64,000 bases of DNA from Pedobacter paludis (lineage in GTDB: Bacteria > Bacteroidota > Bacteroidia > Sphingobacteriales > Sphingobacteriaceae), in the NCBI RefSeq assembly GCF_003173575.1, contig NZ_QGNY01000003.1, positions 186,001 to 250,000 on the forward strand. Reading direction: 5' to 3'. The position numbers were made by a program, and so were the translations under genes. The notes beneath the pieces were generated by a model that made no database searches, was not told the DNA's origin, and was given only the letters and a program-made list of their open reading frames with translations. Position 1 is the first letter of the stretch; every line of letters starts with the position of its first letter. Below are positions 25,454-35,462 of the stretch, piece by piece.

Positions 25454-28400
25454 TTAAAATTCTACCTGAAGACCAAATGTGTATTTCTTAGGAATCGGAT
25501 ACCCATCACCGAAATCGTAGCCTTGAGCATTTACCGCTTCAGCATCTATTCCAGAAAACTTTTGGAACATTACAAGGTTATCTGCCATGGCATAAAGTTT
25601 AATTTTGTTAAGCTTCATTTTTTTCATGAAAGAGAAGTTTTGCGGGGTAAAATCGTAGCCTAAGTTTACGTTCTTAATTCTAACATACCAGCCTGGTTCT
25701 ACATAGAAAGTTTGTTCTGCCCTAAATACATATAAGCCAGCGAAAGGATTTAAAGCTGGGAAGGTTGCGTTATCTCCGGCTTGTCTCCAATAATTATACT
25801 GCTCATAATCTCCGATTGATGCTCTAGCCAAATCTTCTGGATTACCATAAAATAGTCCGTTTGATAATCTTTGCGCCAATGTGCTGTTTACAATTGTTCT
25901 ACCCAATGTAAACGTGGTGAAAATTGATAGAGAGAAGTTTTTATATCTGAAAGCATTGTTTATACCTCCTGTGGCTTTGGGATTTGGATTACCATAGAAA
26001 GTAACATCGTTTTCGCCATTGTTGTCTGATATTTTGTAATCGCCAGTAATATCTCTCCATTTTGGCATACCCAAAATTAAAGTTCCCCATTTTGTTGCAC
26101 CAACCTGGCCGGTATATGGGTTTACCAATAAATCGCTGATTGAATTGATTACGCCATCGGTAATGTACATTTGATACATATTTAATGGTTTGCCTACAAC
26201 ATAAATGGTTCCGTTGCTATATAAATCACGGTTTCCGTTAGGAAGTGCCGTTACCATATTTTTATTGAACGAAATGTTGATTGAAGGACTCCATTGAAAA
26301 GCCGATTCGGGTTTGAAAACACGCCCCGTAAGCTGAAGTTCCAACCCTGAGTTTCTAACACCCGCAGCGTTACTTAAAGAGGTACTGTAACCCGAGGTTT
26401 CTGGAACCAATACTTTAAGCATTTGGCCCGTTGTATTTCTTACATAAGCATCGGCGGTTAAAGTTAAGCGACGTTTAAAAAACTCTAAATCCAAGCCGAT
26501 GTTGGTTTGAGCCGATTCTTCCCAAGTTAGATTGTTGTTGGTTAATTTATCAAAGTTTGGATAAATAACCGGAACGCCATTATACGTACCTGCGCTACTT
26601 CCAGCATATCCGGCTGCGCCCAATGCAAAACTATTATAACGATCGTTATCGCCGATACTGGCTTCATCTCCACTTAAGCCCCAGCTAAACCTAACTTTGG
26701 CTAAATCTAACCATGAAACATTTTTCAAGAAATTTTCTTCCGTAGCAATCCACGCGGCAGAGAAAGATGGAAATATCGCCCAGCGGTTATCTCTACCAAA
26801 TCTTGAAGATGCATCAGCTCTTATGTACGAATCAAAAAGGTATTTCTCTTTATAATCGTAATGCGCACTGCCAAAAAAGGAAAGTTTTGCATAAGTAGAA
26901 TGGTCAGACCCACCGGATAAATCGCCCTGAGCCACGCCTGATACAACCTTGATGTTATCATTCGGAATGCCCTCTCCTGCAACCGATAAAGATTGATTAT
27001 CGCGTTTTTCGAAAGCTTGTCCAGCTAAGAAATTTAAATTGTGCGTTTCGTTTATGCTGAAATTATACAGCAATGTATTGGTAATTAAATACTTTAAGCC
27101 CTCGCTAAAACCAGAAAATGCATAAGCCCGACCATTATATTCGCTCCTTGCCGGACTAAAGAAATCTCTTTTTGATGAGCTGTAACTAATTGCTCCCTCG
27201 GTATTAAAAGAAAGGTTTTTCAGGATGTTATAGGTGAGTTTAGTAACTGCACTCACGTTATTATCAGCGTTGCTATTTCGAACAGATTCATACGGGGCCT
27301 CTATATCTGCACGATCTTGATCAGACAGATAAAAGAGCGACGAAGGCATACTTATTGGGTTAATTTTAAAAGCGTTTCGATATCCCTGCTCTCCCGGCCT
27401 TACCCTGCCCACCAGTCTATTTCCTCTGCTTAACCGTAGGGAGGTTTGCATCTGGAATTTTTCGCTAAAGTTTGCACCCAAGTTTGCGTTGATGGAATAA
27501 CGTTCGTAGCCCGTTGCCTTGATAATTCCCTTTTCATCATAATGACCAACGCCAACTCTATAGTTGAATTTTTCACTTCCACCAGATACGGCTAAATCCT
27601 GGTTGGAAACCGCTCCGTTTTGATAAAATAAATCTTGCCAGTTATTGTTATTGTTAAAAGACGGATTCAAACTATCTGTTAACATTATTGGAACTTGATT
27701 TCTAATTTGAGTTGCATTTCCATAATTATAAATCAGATCTAATTTTCTTCTTCGCTCGGCTGCGCCGATTACAGTTTCTAGAAAATCGGGCTGATTAACC
27801 ATTCCGTAATACGTATTAAAAGTTACTTTTGGAACGCCCGAAATTCCTCTCTTGGTTTTTATTAAAATTACACCATTTGCGCCTCTAGAACCATAAATGG
27901 CTGCGGCCGATGCATCTTTCAATACATCGATAGATTCTACATCATTTGGATTTAAAGAGGTTAGAAAGTTGGTTCCGGTTTGAGTAAATGCCTCAACCTC
28001 ATCCTCAGAAACTGGTAAACCATCAATAACATATAATGGATTACTAAAAGCTCTATCTCCATCAAACTCTCCGGCCGACATGATTCTGGTATTTCCACGA
28101 ACCATTAATGAGGTACTTACCCCAGGTTGCCCTGTAAAATTTTGAACGTTTACACCTGGAAGCTTTCCTTGCAATAGAACATCAACACTTGCTGCCGGAA
28201 GGTTTTCTATATCCTTACTGGTTATAGATGCCAGCGCTGCGGTTGAATTTCTTCGCTTAACCTGTTGGTAACCCACAACAACAACATCAGTTAAAGATTG
28301 TTGATCAGGATTAAGGTTAACATTAATATTGGTACGGCCATTTACCTGAACTTCCTTCAGCTTATAACCTACATAGCTAAAAGTTAATGTAGCATCGGTA

Positions 28401-28603
28401 GCTGCGGTAATGCTGTAACGCCCATTTGCATCGGTACTTACTGCTATTGTAGCATTTTTAATTTTTACCGATACGCCGGGAAGCGATTGGCCGTCATCTG
28501 CGCCTTTTACCACCCCGGTAATTTTTAACTGCGCCGATACCGAAGTAACAACGAGTAGAAAAACGGCGAGTAAACCAATTTTTCTTGTGTAAAATTTAAT
28601 CAT
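25454..28603 (-). CDS. SusC/RagA family TonB-dependent outer-membrane transporter
   Basis: A 1049-residue protein with a signal peptide ending near SVSA-Q (about 25). A carboxypeptidase-D regulatory-like domain follows (about 27-105, ITGVVKGADDGQSLPGVSV). The plug domain (about 110-235) contains the SusC signature AAAIYGSRGANGVILIKTK. The beta-barrel ends in an aromatic residue (FGLQVEF). There is no STN domain, so regulation by an anti-sigma factor is not expected. Two CAAACGTTTG palindromes lie 140-310 bp upstream. It heads a four-gene operon with SusD, FAS1 and DUF5007-like genes. Confidence 0.94.
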   Translation of the reverse strand: MIKFYTRKIGLLAVFLLVVTSVSAQLKITGVVKGADDGQSLPGVSVKIKNATIAVSTDANGRYSITAATDATLTFSYVGYKLKEVQVNGRTNINVNLNPDQQSLTDVVVVGYQQVKRRNSTAALASITSKDIENLPAASVDVLLQGKLPGVNVQNFTGQPGVSTSLMVRGNTRIMSAGEFDGDRAFSNPLYVIDGLPVSEDEVEAFTQTGTNFLTSLNPNDVESIDVLKDASAAAIYGSRGANGVILIKTKRGISGVPKVTFNTYYGMVNQPDFLETVIGAAERRRKLDLIYNYGNATQIRNQVPIMLTDSLNPSFNNNNNWQDLFYQNGAVSNQDLAVSGGSEKFNYRVGVGHYDEKGIIKATGYERYSINANLGANFSEKFQMQTSLRLSRGNRLVGRVRPGEQGYRNAFKINPISMPSSLFYLSDQDRADIEAPYESVRNSNADNNVSAVTKLTYNILKNLSFNTEGAISYSSSKRDFFSPARSEYNGRAYAFSGFSEGLKYLITNTLLYNFSINETHNLNFLAGQAFEKRDNQSLSVAGEGIPNDNIKVVSGVAQGDLSGGSDHSTYAKLSFFGSAHYDYKEKYLFDSYIRADASSRFGRDNRWAIFPSFSAAWIATEENFLKNVSWLDLAKVRFSWGLSGDEASIGDNDRYNSFALGAAGYAGSSAGTYNGVPVIYPNFDKLTNNNLTWEESAQTNIGLDLEFFKRRLTLTADAYVRNTTGQMLKVLVPETSGYSTSLSNAAGVRNSGLELQLTGRVFKPESAFQWSPSINISFNKNMVTALPNGNRDLYSNGTIYVVGKPLNMYQMYITDGVINSISDLLVNPYTGQVGATKWGTLILGMPKWRDITGDYKISDNNGENDVTFYGNPNPKATGGINNAFRYKNFSLSIFTTFTLGRTIVNSTLAQRLSNGLFYGNPEDLARASIGDYEQYNYWRQAGDNATFPALNPFAGLYVFRAEQTFYVEPGWYVRIKNVNLGYDFTPQNFSFMKKMKLNKIKLYAMADNLVMFQKFSGIDAEAVNAQGYDFGDGYPIPKKYTFGLQVEF

Positions 28604-28746
28604 AAAAATATTTATTTAGTTGAGATTAGGTTGCTTGTCTGAAATCGGTTATTATGTTAGTTGTTCCAATCACTTAGGGATGATCGTGATTGTTTGTCAC
28701 CTAAAGGTAATGGTAACAGAAGTAGATTTTTCATCAAATCATTGCG

Positions 28747-28756
28747 CAAACGTTTG
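28747..28756. promoter_or_regulatory. Operator-like palindrome CAAACGTTTG, proximal copy
   Basis: A perfect 10-bp palindrome, 144 bp upstream of the susC start, with the CpG-centred form typical of LacI-family operators. An identical copy lies 158 bp further upstream. No regulator gene is adjacent. Confidence 0.5.
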
Positions 28757-28904
28757 ACTAAGGAGATTGTAGAAACCTCATTAAAACAACCCAAACAGCA
28801 CATTAACAGCCATTTAATATTATTTTTAGGATGATACTGAGTATAAATAAGGAACTGTATAATTGGTTTAAAAGGAAAGCCCGAAATGAGCATAAATTAT
28901 AGCA

Positions 28905-28914
28905 CAAACGTTTG
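28905..28914. promoter_or_regulatory. Operator-like palindrome CAAACGTTTG, distal copy
   Basis: Identical to the copy at 28747-28756. Apart from the two palindromes and the terminator at 28953, the 28604-29010 gap holds nothing recognisable; the short frames in it lack any coding signal. Confidence 0.5.
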
Positions 28915-28952
28915 TCTAAATTGATAATCAACATATGGCATTTGCTCAAAAG

Positions 28953-28985
28953 CAAAAAAGCCGACATCGCTTTCGCGATGCCGGC
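28953..28985 (-). terminator. Terminator of the second SusC/SusD operon
   Basis: GCCGACATCGC-TTTC-GCGATGCCGGC is an 11-bp stem with one mismatch and a tetraloop, followed on the minus strand by a T run. Confidence 0.88.
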
Positions 28986-29010
28986 CTTACCTAATAATTT
29001 ACTAATTAAT

Positions 29011-30606
29011 TTATTTATCCCACCAAACTCTACCTGCAAGTGTATCGCCTCCAGGAACAGCTGATGAAGCTGCTTTGTAATTTGTTCCATTTTTTGCCGC
29101 TTCTTCTACAGGATATGGGAAACGACGTGGAATGGTTCCAACTGTTGCATTACCAGGATAAACTACTGGAGTTAAAACCGGAAATCCCGATCTGCGCCAG
29201 TTAGACCATGTTTCGTAAAAATCCAGCATGGTATTCGTGTGCAACCAATATTGTGTGTTTATCATTTGCAATCCATTTGCTGCTACGTAAGGATTTGCTG
29301 CTACATAGGCATCAGCTACTGTGCTTGTAATGGCCATTGTTGGATCGTACTGACCTAAATAAGTAATTGCTGCCGATACACCACTTGCATAATGCGATGA
29401 TGCAGTTCCTCCAATGTTCCAACGCTGTGCTGCTTCTGCAAGCAGTAACTCGCTTTCTGCATAAGTAAGAATAAAAGTTGCACCATTTTTCTTTAACATT
29501 CCAGGGTTGGGAGATGAATAATCTGGAAAAGTGGTATAGGTAGCGTCCTGTCTAACATCACGACCTGCTAAACCACTTAGGTCTTTTCCATTGGGCATTC
29601 CTTTTTGTACCAATGGGTTTGCATCAAAAGCCGTGTTTTGAGTTTTTGAATTTTCATCGATAAACAATTTGGTTACGGCAACTTTTCCCAAGCGGGGATC
29701 ATTGGTTGTTTTTAATGCATCGATAAAAGTTTTAGACCATTTAACGTAATAATTCTCTTGACCACCATCGCCAGATAAAACCTGACTATTTCTATTTTGA
29801 GTAACTCTAGCGCCAGAAACATCGTGCAAAAGAAAAGCATTATCATCATTGTTAAGCATCGTTTTACCGATTACTTTAGTTGCGTAAGCTTTAGCTGTAT
29901 TTTCATCGGCCTTAGTTAAGCGCATGGCAATTCTTAATAATAATGTATTACCAAAGCGTTTCCATTTATTGATATCGCCTTTATAAATTACATCGCCAGT
30001 TACTTTATCGCCATTTACATTTAATGCATTTGTAGCTTCTTCAACTTCTTTTAAAAGATCGGTGTAAATGGCTTGTTGCGCATCATATTTTGGCGCAAAG
30101 TTGCTGGTGTAATAACCTTGTCCTGCTTGAGAATAAGGAACATCTCCATACAAATCAGTAATACGCTCAAAAATCAATGCTTTCCAGATTCTGGCTACCT
30201 GCTGTACATTGTTGTACTTCTGCTGGCCTTTTGTAAATTCAACAACATCTACAATGGGTTTAACCTGTTCGGTGTAAGCGCCAACAGCAGCATTGCCCCA
30301 ATAGGCAGCGGTGTATCCTTCGTTCAATAAATATTTATCGCCTGCCCAATAGCTGATTACGGTAGAAAGGCCTTGCATCATGGTAGAAGCATAAATTAAA
30401 TTTCCTCTCCAGGTATCGTAAGCGAAATCGGTACTACCTGTATAGGTTAATTGAGCGGTAGTTAAAGTGTAGTTTGGATCGAAACTCGATGATCCGTAAG
30501 CGGATGGATTTGTATTAATTTCATCGAAATCTTTAGTACAACCAGCGCTTAATAAGATGCCAACACAAAATAGAAGGCTATATTTTTTTAATATGTTCGT
30601 TTTCAT
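29011..30606 (-). CDS. SusD/RagB family lipoprotein (SusD-like_2 type)
   Basis: A 531-residue lipoprotein with lipobox LSAGC (Cys23), followed by TKDFDEINTNP, typical of the SusD-like_2 subgroup. Other markers are RIWKALIFERITDLYGDVPYSQA (about 140-162) and TYAESELLLAEAAQRW (about 387-402). It pairs with the STN-containing SusC 17 bp upstream. Members of this subgroup usually belong to sigma/anti-sigma-controlled transporters. The substrate is not known. Confidence 0.9.
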   Translation of the reverse strand: MKTNILKKYSLLFCVGILLSAGCTKDFDEINTNPSAYGSSSFDPNYTLTTAQLTYTGSTDFAYDTWRGNLIYASTMMQGLSTVISYWAGDKYLLNEGYTAAYWGNAAVGAYTEQVKPIVDVVEFTKGQQKYNNVQQVARIWKALIFERITDLYGDVPYSQAGQGYYTSNFAPKYDAQQAIYTDLLKEVEEATNALNVNGDKVTGDVIYKGDINKWKRFGNTLLLRIAMRLTKADENTAKAYATKVIGKTMLNNDDNAFLLHDVSGARVTQNRNSQVLSGDGGQENYYVKWSKTFIDALKTTNDPRLGKVAVTKLFIDENSKTQNTAFDANPLVQKGMPNGKDLSGLAGRDVRQDATYTTFPDYSSPNPGMLKKNGATFILTYAESELLLAEAAQRWNIGGTASSHYASGVSAAITYLGQYDPTMAITSTVADAYVAANPYVAANGLQMINTQYWLHTNTMLDFYETWSNWRRSGFPVLTPVVYPGNATVGTIPRRFPYPVEEAAKNGTNYKAASSAVPGGDTLAGRVWWDK

Positions 30607-30623
30607 TGTTCTGTCTTTTAAAA

Positions 30624-33600
30624 TTAAAGCTTAACACTAAGATTTATACCAAAGGTTCTAACGGGTGGCACACCACCTAATTCCAATCCTGGGAAAGTAG
30701 CATTGTAGCTAGATTCGGGATCGATATTATCCGTTTTCTTCATTAGGATAAATAAATTTCGACCAACAAGACTTACGTTAAGTCCTTGGATCTTGTTGTT
30801 GAACAATTTTGCCGGGAAGTTATAGCCCAAAGTCATCTGTCTGAATTTGATAAAACTCGCATCCTGAACAAACTGCTTAGAAACATTATTTGCAAAAGTG
30901 CTGTAATATGTAGCGGCATTAACACCTAGCGCATCTCTGTTTTCTAAAGTAGCTTGATGCAAGCCAAAAACATAACCATAATAATCAGTTGCAGAGAAAA
31001 CTTTTCCGCCCCATTTGCCATCAAGCAATACAGATAAGGTTAAGCCTTTGTAGTTAAACTCGTTATTCCAACCCGCAAACCATTTGTTGTAAGCCGACCC
31101 ATAATCAACCAAATTTCCTCTTTGTGGAATTCCAGCAGCATCAAGTTTAATTTTTCCGGCAGCATCATATAAATAATCGTATGCCGAAACCTGAGCAGCA
31201 GCTTTACCCGGAATGTTTTGTAAGAAACCAACACCCGATCTTGAAGTGGCCAATAGCTGAGACGTTACACCATCAGCCAATGAAATCACTGTGTTTTTAT
31301 TATATGAAGCGTTTAGCGAAGATGTCCATACAAAATCTTTGTTCTTTAAAACCTGACCCGATAATAAAAGCTCGTAACCTTTGTTTTCTATTTCGCCAGA
31401 GTTTAAAACCGCACCAGCATAACCCGTTGTACTCGATGTGGTAACGAAAGAAATCTCATCTTTAGATAATTTTCTATAATAGGTAAAGTCCAAATTTAGA
31501 CGGTCGCCAAAAAAGCGCATTTCTGTTCCAATTTCAAATTCGCTTGCTTTTGAAGCTTTTAAGGCTGAGTTTGGAATATTTACATTGGTTATGGTACCAA
31601 GTGGAGCGCCGTTTAAGCTTTCACTCTTAAAATTATAAGTTAATTGAGTTTGATAAGGATCAGTAGCCTGACCAACAACAGCATAACCTGCTCTTATTTT
31701 ACCGAAGCTCAAGAAACTTGGTTTCCAAAATTCTGAAAACACAAATGATCCACTAATTGAAGGATAGAAAACACTTAACTTATTGTCTTTTCCAGGTGTT
31801 GCCAATGTAGAAAACCAGTCGCTTCTACCGCTACCTGTTAAATAGAAAATATCTTTATAGGTAAGCTCCAATGTTCCGTAAACAGATTGTGTTTCAGATT
31901 CTGTTTCTACATTTCCCACCGATTTATTTTTCGCATTTAAGATGTTGTACACACCAAATACTGCAAAATCAGATCCATTATTCGTGGTCTGGTTAATGTG
32001 CGTTCTTCTGTAACTCGCACCAACATTGGGTGTAATGGTAAAATCTTCATCCACTTTAAAAGATTTACCAATTAATCCATCTACGTTAATATCAGAAAAT
32101 TTAGTTGCCTGTTCGGCTATTTTACCTGCTGGGAAATATGCCGTACCCGATGGAACAACATTTTTATATGCATCTGTATAAGCATCTCTTCCGGCCCTGC
32201 CTTGTAAAAACAAGCCATTATCGAAAGTATATTTTGCATTAAACGAGCTGATTAAACGATCGCGTTTGGTATCATTAATAAATTCGTTTGCCGCAAACCA
32301 TGGATTGGTTGCATAAACATTACCTGTGTTGTATAAAATTTCATTTCCAGCGGCATTTTTCCATGGGATAAGATCATTTACGCTTACACTTGTAGGTAAA
32401 AATGCAACGTTGTAATTGGCATTACCGGCGCCATCTGATAGCATTGGTCTGTTTTTGGCCTGCTCTAAAATATAATTCATTCGAGCATCAATCGTTAATC
32501 TTTTAATAGGATTAAAGGTTCCGGTTAAATTGAAAGATTGTCTGTTTAAGCCTGAGTTGGGCACAACTGAAGTATTATGAACATCATTTGCAGATAAGCG
32601 AATGGTTCCACCATCAAAAGTTTTATTTAAGGCAACTGTATTAGACCAAGTTCCGCCGGTTTTGTAAAAATCTTCGATATTATTTTTTTGTGCAGTGTAA
32701 GGTCTTGCAACGCCATCAAACTGAACCACGTTTGATCCGTCTAATTTTGCGCCCCAGCTAGAACCACCAACCTGAGCCGCGGCTGCAGCATCGGTAGGTT
32801 TTATTCCGTTTGCGCCCTGACCATAAACATATTGCCAATTTGTTCTATCCATTACCTGCTCGGCAACGTAATTGGTATTAAATTCTACACTATTTCCTTT
32901 TCCGCTTTTAGTGGTGATTAAGATTACACCAGCTTTTGCACGATAACCGTATAATGCCGAAGCGGCTGCGCCTTTTAAAACCGAAATGCTTTCAATATCA
33001 TCGGGATTTAGATTTCCCACAGCATCACCCAAATCCGGTGCGTTATCATACTGACTTCCTGAGTTGCCGTTTGGATTTAGGTTATTTAATCCGACAGGTT
33101 TATTTTCCATCGGTACACCATTTATAACATACAAAGGCTGATTGGTCTGGCTCAAGCTAGAAACCCCACGAATGGTAACGCTTGATGCAGCACCCGCACC
33201 GCCAGCTGTAGAACTAATATCCAAGCCGGCAACCTTACCAACTAAAGAGTTTACAACGTTGTTTTCTCTAGCCTGTGTTAAAGATTCGCCACTTACCTGA
33301 GTTACAGAGTAACCCAAAGCTCTACGTTCTTTTTTAATTCCCAATGCAGTTACCACCACATCGGTTAATTGTTTGGTATCTTCTGTTAAAACAATGGTTA
33401 AGTTAATCTGCGTACCAATTGGAATTTCTCTAGTTTGAAAACCAGCATAAGAAACCACCAAAATCGAATTTTCAGGTGCATTTAAAACAAACTTTCCATT
33501 AATATCTGTCGATGTACCAGTACCAGTTCCCTTAACGCGAACACTTGCTCCAGGCAATGCGCCTCCAAGAGCATCTTTTACTGTTCCGCTTATGGGAACT

Positions 33601-33968
33601 TCTTTACTTCTGCTAATTACAATTAAGCCTCCGTCAGAAACAGAATACTTTAAATTTGTCCGGTTAAGAATGGTGGCCAAAACATCAGTAACCAAAGTAT
33701 TGGTTACGGTGATGCTTACATCCTTATTAACTGGAACATAAGAAGAGCTGTACACAAAATGATAACTGCTTTGCTGCTCTATAATCTGTAAAACCCTAGC
33801 CAACTTTGTTTTCTTTACATCGAGAGAAATTTTTTCCTGAGAAAAAACCGATGCAGAAACATTCAGGCAGGTAATGAAAACCATAATACAGGTTAGTTTC
33901 ATTAGCATAATGAATTTTAAAAACGCCCTATATTTAAAGCGCCCTTGCAGTAAGTAATAATAAATCAT
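30624..33968 (-). CDS. STN-domain SusC-type TonB-dependent transducer/transporter
   Basis: A 1114-residue outer-membrane protein. A signal peptide (N-region to about residue 45) is followed by a secretin/TonB short N-terminal (STN) domain (about 45-115, LARVLQIIEQQSSYHFVYSS). Next come a carboxypeptidase-D-like domain (ISGTVKDALGGALPGASV), a plug (SALYGYRAKAGVILITTKSG) and a barrel. STN domains touch a FecR-type anti-sigma factor, which is encoded just upstream. I chose the ATG at 33968 over an in-frame TTG at 34007 because the TTG gives a non-signal-like extension. The susD gene follows after 17 bp. Confidence 0.93.
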   Translation of the reverse strand: MIYYYLLQGRFKYRAFLKFIMLMKLTCIMVFITCLNVSASVFSQEKISLDVKKTKLARVLQIIEQQSSYHFVYSSSYVPVNKDVSITVTNTLVTDVLATILNRTNLKYSVSDGGLIVISRSKEVPISGTVKDALGGALPGASVRVKGTGTGTSTDINGKFVLNAPENSILVVSYAGFQTREIPIGTQINLTIVLTEDTKQLTDVVVTALGIKKERRALGYSVTQVSGESLTQARENNVVNSLVGKVAGLDISSTAGGAGAASSVTIRGVSSLSQTNQPLYVINGVPMENKPVGLNNLNPNGNSGSQYDNAPDLGDAVGNLNPDDIESISVLKGAAASALYGYRAKAGVILITTKSGKGNSVEFNTNYVAEQVMDRTNWQYVYGQGANGIKPTDAAAAAQVGGSSWGAKLDGSNVVQFDGVARPYTAQKNNIEDFYKTGGTWSNTVALNKTFDGGTIRLSANDVHNTSVVPNSGLNRQSFNLTGTFNPIKRLTIDARMNYILEQAKNRPMLSDGAGNANYNVAFLPTSVSVNDLIPWKNAAGNEILYNTGNVYATNPWFAANEFINDTKRDRLISSFNAKYTFDNGLFLQGRAGRDAYTDAYKNVVPSGTAYFPAGKIAEQATKFSDINVDGLIGKSFKVDEDFTITPNVGASYRRTHINQTTNNGSDFAVFGVYNILNAKNKSVGNVETESETQSVYGTLELTYKDIFYLTGSGRSDWFSTLATPGKDNKLSVFYPSISGSFVFSEFWKPSFLSFGKIRAGYAVVGQATDPYQTQLTYNFKSESLNGAPLGTITNVNIPNSALKASKASEFEIGTEMRFFGDRLNLDFTYYRKLSKDEISFVTTSSTTGYAGAVLNSGEIENKGYELLLSGQVLKNKDFVWTSSLNASYNKNTVISLADGVTSQLLATSRSGVGFLQNIPGKAAAQVSAYDYLYDAAGKIKLDAAGIPQRGNLVDYGSAYNKWFAGWNNEFNYKGLTLSVLLDGKWGGKVFSATDYYGYVFGLHQATLENRDALGVNAATYYSTFANNVSKQFVQDASFIKFRQMTLGYNFPAKLFNNKIQGLNVSLVGRNLFILMKKTDNIDPESSYNATFPGLELGGVPPVRTFGINLSVKL

Positions 33969-34053
33969 ATTTTTGTTTTTTTTGGTTGCATAAGTTCTTG
34001 GCAGCAATCTGTTTGCGCATAAACTGCCATTAATTAATCAAAGAAGAAATCAT

Positions 34054-34084
34054 AAGGGCGGTGCTCCAACACCGTCCTTTTTTT
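34054..34084 (+). terminator. Hairpin between fecR and susC, terminator-like on the plus strand
   Basis: AAGGGCGGTG and CACCGTCCTT form a 10-bp stem. The stem is fully paired (one G-U) only in plus-strand RNA, which also has a T7 run after it. Both neighbouring genes are on the minus strand. Confidence 0.6.
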
Positions 34085-34087
34085 ATC

Positions 34088-35152
34088 TTATTTTGATATG
34101 ATCACTTGATTTCCTTTTATCTCATATTTAAAATATTCTACATCTTGTAAAGCCTTTAATGCTTGGTCTATGGTTTCTCGGCTAAATGTTGCGGTAAAGC
34201 GGTATTTCTCTATTTCTGGATTGGTAAACTTGATTTCAACATTATACCATTTTTCCAAAATGCCCTTAATTTCGTCAAAATCCTGATCATAAATTTCGAT
34301 GCGGTTTTGCGTCCACGCGGTTTCTACAATCGTACTGTCTTTAATTAGTGTATAATGGTTAATGGTAATTTCCGGGTGAGAAGAAATTGGCTTTAAAACT
34401 TTTTGTTTAGCTTCTGGAGCAAGTTCTTTGTAAAAGGTAACTTTCTGACTAGGCTTTAAAGTAATCGTTCCGCCGTTGCCGTTTACCGCCTCCATTGTAA
34501 TTAAACCTCTAATTAATGTGGCCTCAGAGGTAATTTCATCTGGATAAGCCTTAACATTAAATGCAGTACCCAAAACATTGATATTAAAATCGTGGGTATG
34601 AACCTTAAACGGTTTGTTTTTATTATGAACAACATCAAAGTAAGCCTCGCCTTTTAGGTTTACTTCACGTAGTTTATCGTTAAATTCTTTACCGATCGAT
34701 AAAGAGCTCTTTGCGTTTAACAAAACCGTTGTTCCATCAGGAAGCATGATTTTTTTGCGCTCGCCACTTTTGGTTGTAAAAACTTTTGCCTGAAAATTCT
34801 CTCTTGCATCTTTTTGCAAACGATGGTTAAGGTAGAAAAAACCTGCACCTGCAATAACCAGAATCGCAGCGGCAATTTTTAACCAAGCAAAGTTTCTATT
34901 TAGTTTAAGCGTTTTAGATGGCGAATCAAAATTCTCCTTAAATGTTTCCAACTGATTATTTAGCGGCCGCTTGTTTCCGCTTAAAATCACATACAGTCTT
35001 TTTGCCTCGGCAATTACCGTAGTTTGCTCTGGATGAGCGCTAATATATTTTTCCCAATACTCCGTGCACAGCCTATCGGTTCCAGCACAATAAAGCTGGA
35101 AAGTGTTGTCTACAAGAAAATCTTCTGCATCAAACCGACTTCTATCAATCAT
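34088..35152 (-). CDS. FecR family anti-sigma factor
   Basis: A 354-residue inner-membrane protein. A cytoplasmic N-terminus (about 1-87) binds the sigma factor. One transmembrane helix follows (about 88-107, FAWLKIAAAILVIAGAGFF). The FecR domain (about 115-215) contains TKSGERKKIMLPDGTTVLLN and GEAYFDV, and a DUF4974-type C-terminal domain (about 275-350) ends the protein. It passes the signal from the STN domain of the adjacent SusC to the ECF sigma factor. Unusually, about 790 bp with a repeat array separate it from the sigma gene. Confidence 0.93.
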   Translation of the reverse strand: MIDRSRFDAEDFLVDNTFQLYCAGTDRLCTEYWEKYISAHPEQTTVIAEAKRLYVILSGNKRPLNNQLETFKENFDSPSKTLKLNRNFAWLKIAAAILVIAGAGFFYLNHRLQKDARENFQAKVFTTKSGERKKIMLPDGTTVLLNAKSSLSIGKEFNDKLREVNLKGEAYFDVVHNKNKPFKVHTHDFNINVLGTAFNVKAYPDEITSEATLIRGLITMEAVNGNGGTITLKPSQKVTFYKELAPEAKQKVLKPISSHPEITINHYTLIKDSTIVETAWTQNRIEIYDQDFDEIKGILEKWYNVEIKFTNPEIEKYRFTATFSRETIDQALKALQDVEYFKYEIKGNQVIISK

Positions 35153-35462
35153 TACTATTTGTCTTTTATATATCAGTGCCCAAAAACTTTACTTTTTCCT
35201 AAGAGAAATTTAACTTTTTTTTAACATCACCAAATATGTGCCTTGTAGACATAAAGAATAGAGAAATTTAATTTCAGAAAAGTTGTTAGAGAGAGACCGA
35301 ATGACTGATTGCTTATCTTTAGAAGATTTTTGAGAGTAAGTTAGACTTAGGATAAATTTTCATTTTATAAAGAAATTATTTGGGCGTTTTAACACGCTAT
35401 CCGCTGTATCCCCGATGAAAAATCGGGGGATGCCGCTTCTATCGTTAACGCAAAACCCAATC
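35153..35462. other. Spacer upstream of fecR without recognisable genes
   Basis: 310 bp of AT-rich DNA. It contains one short inverted repeat around CCCCGATGAAAAATCGGGG (about 35409-35427) and no convincing -7/-33 pair or reading frame. It probably holds the fecR-susC-susD promoter. Confidence 0.4.

Noticed and set aside
28657..29090. Two short minus-strand frames between the two SusC/SusD loci
   Set aside because: They overlap each other, the operator palindromes and the terminator, and one runs into the SusD coding region in another frame.
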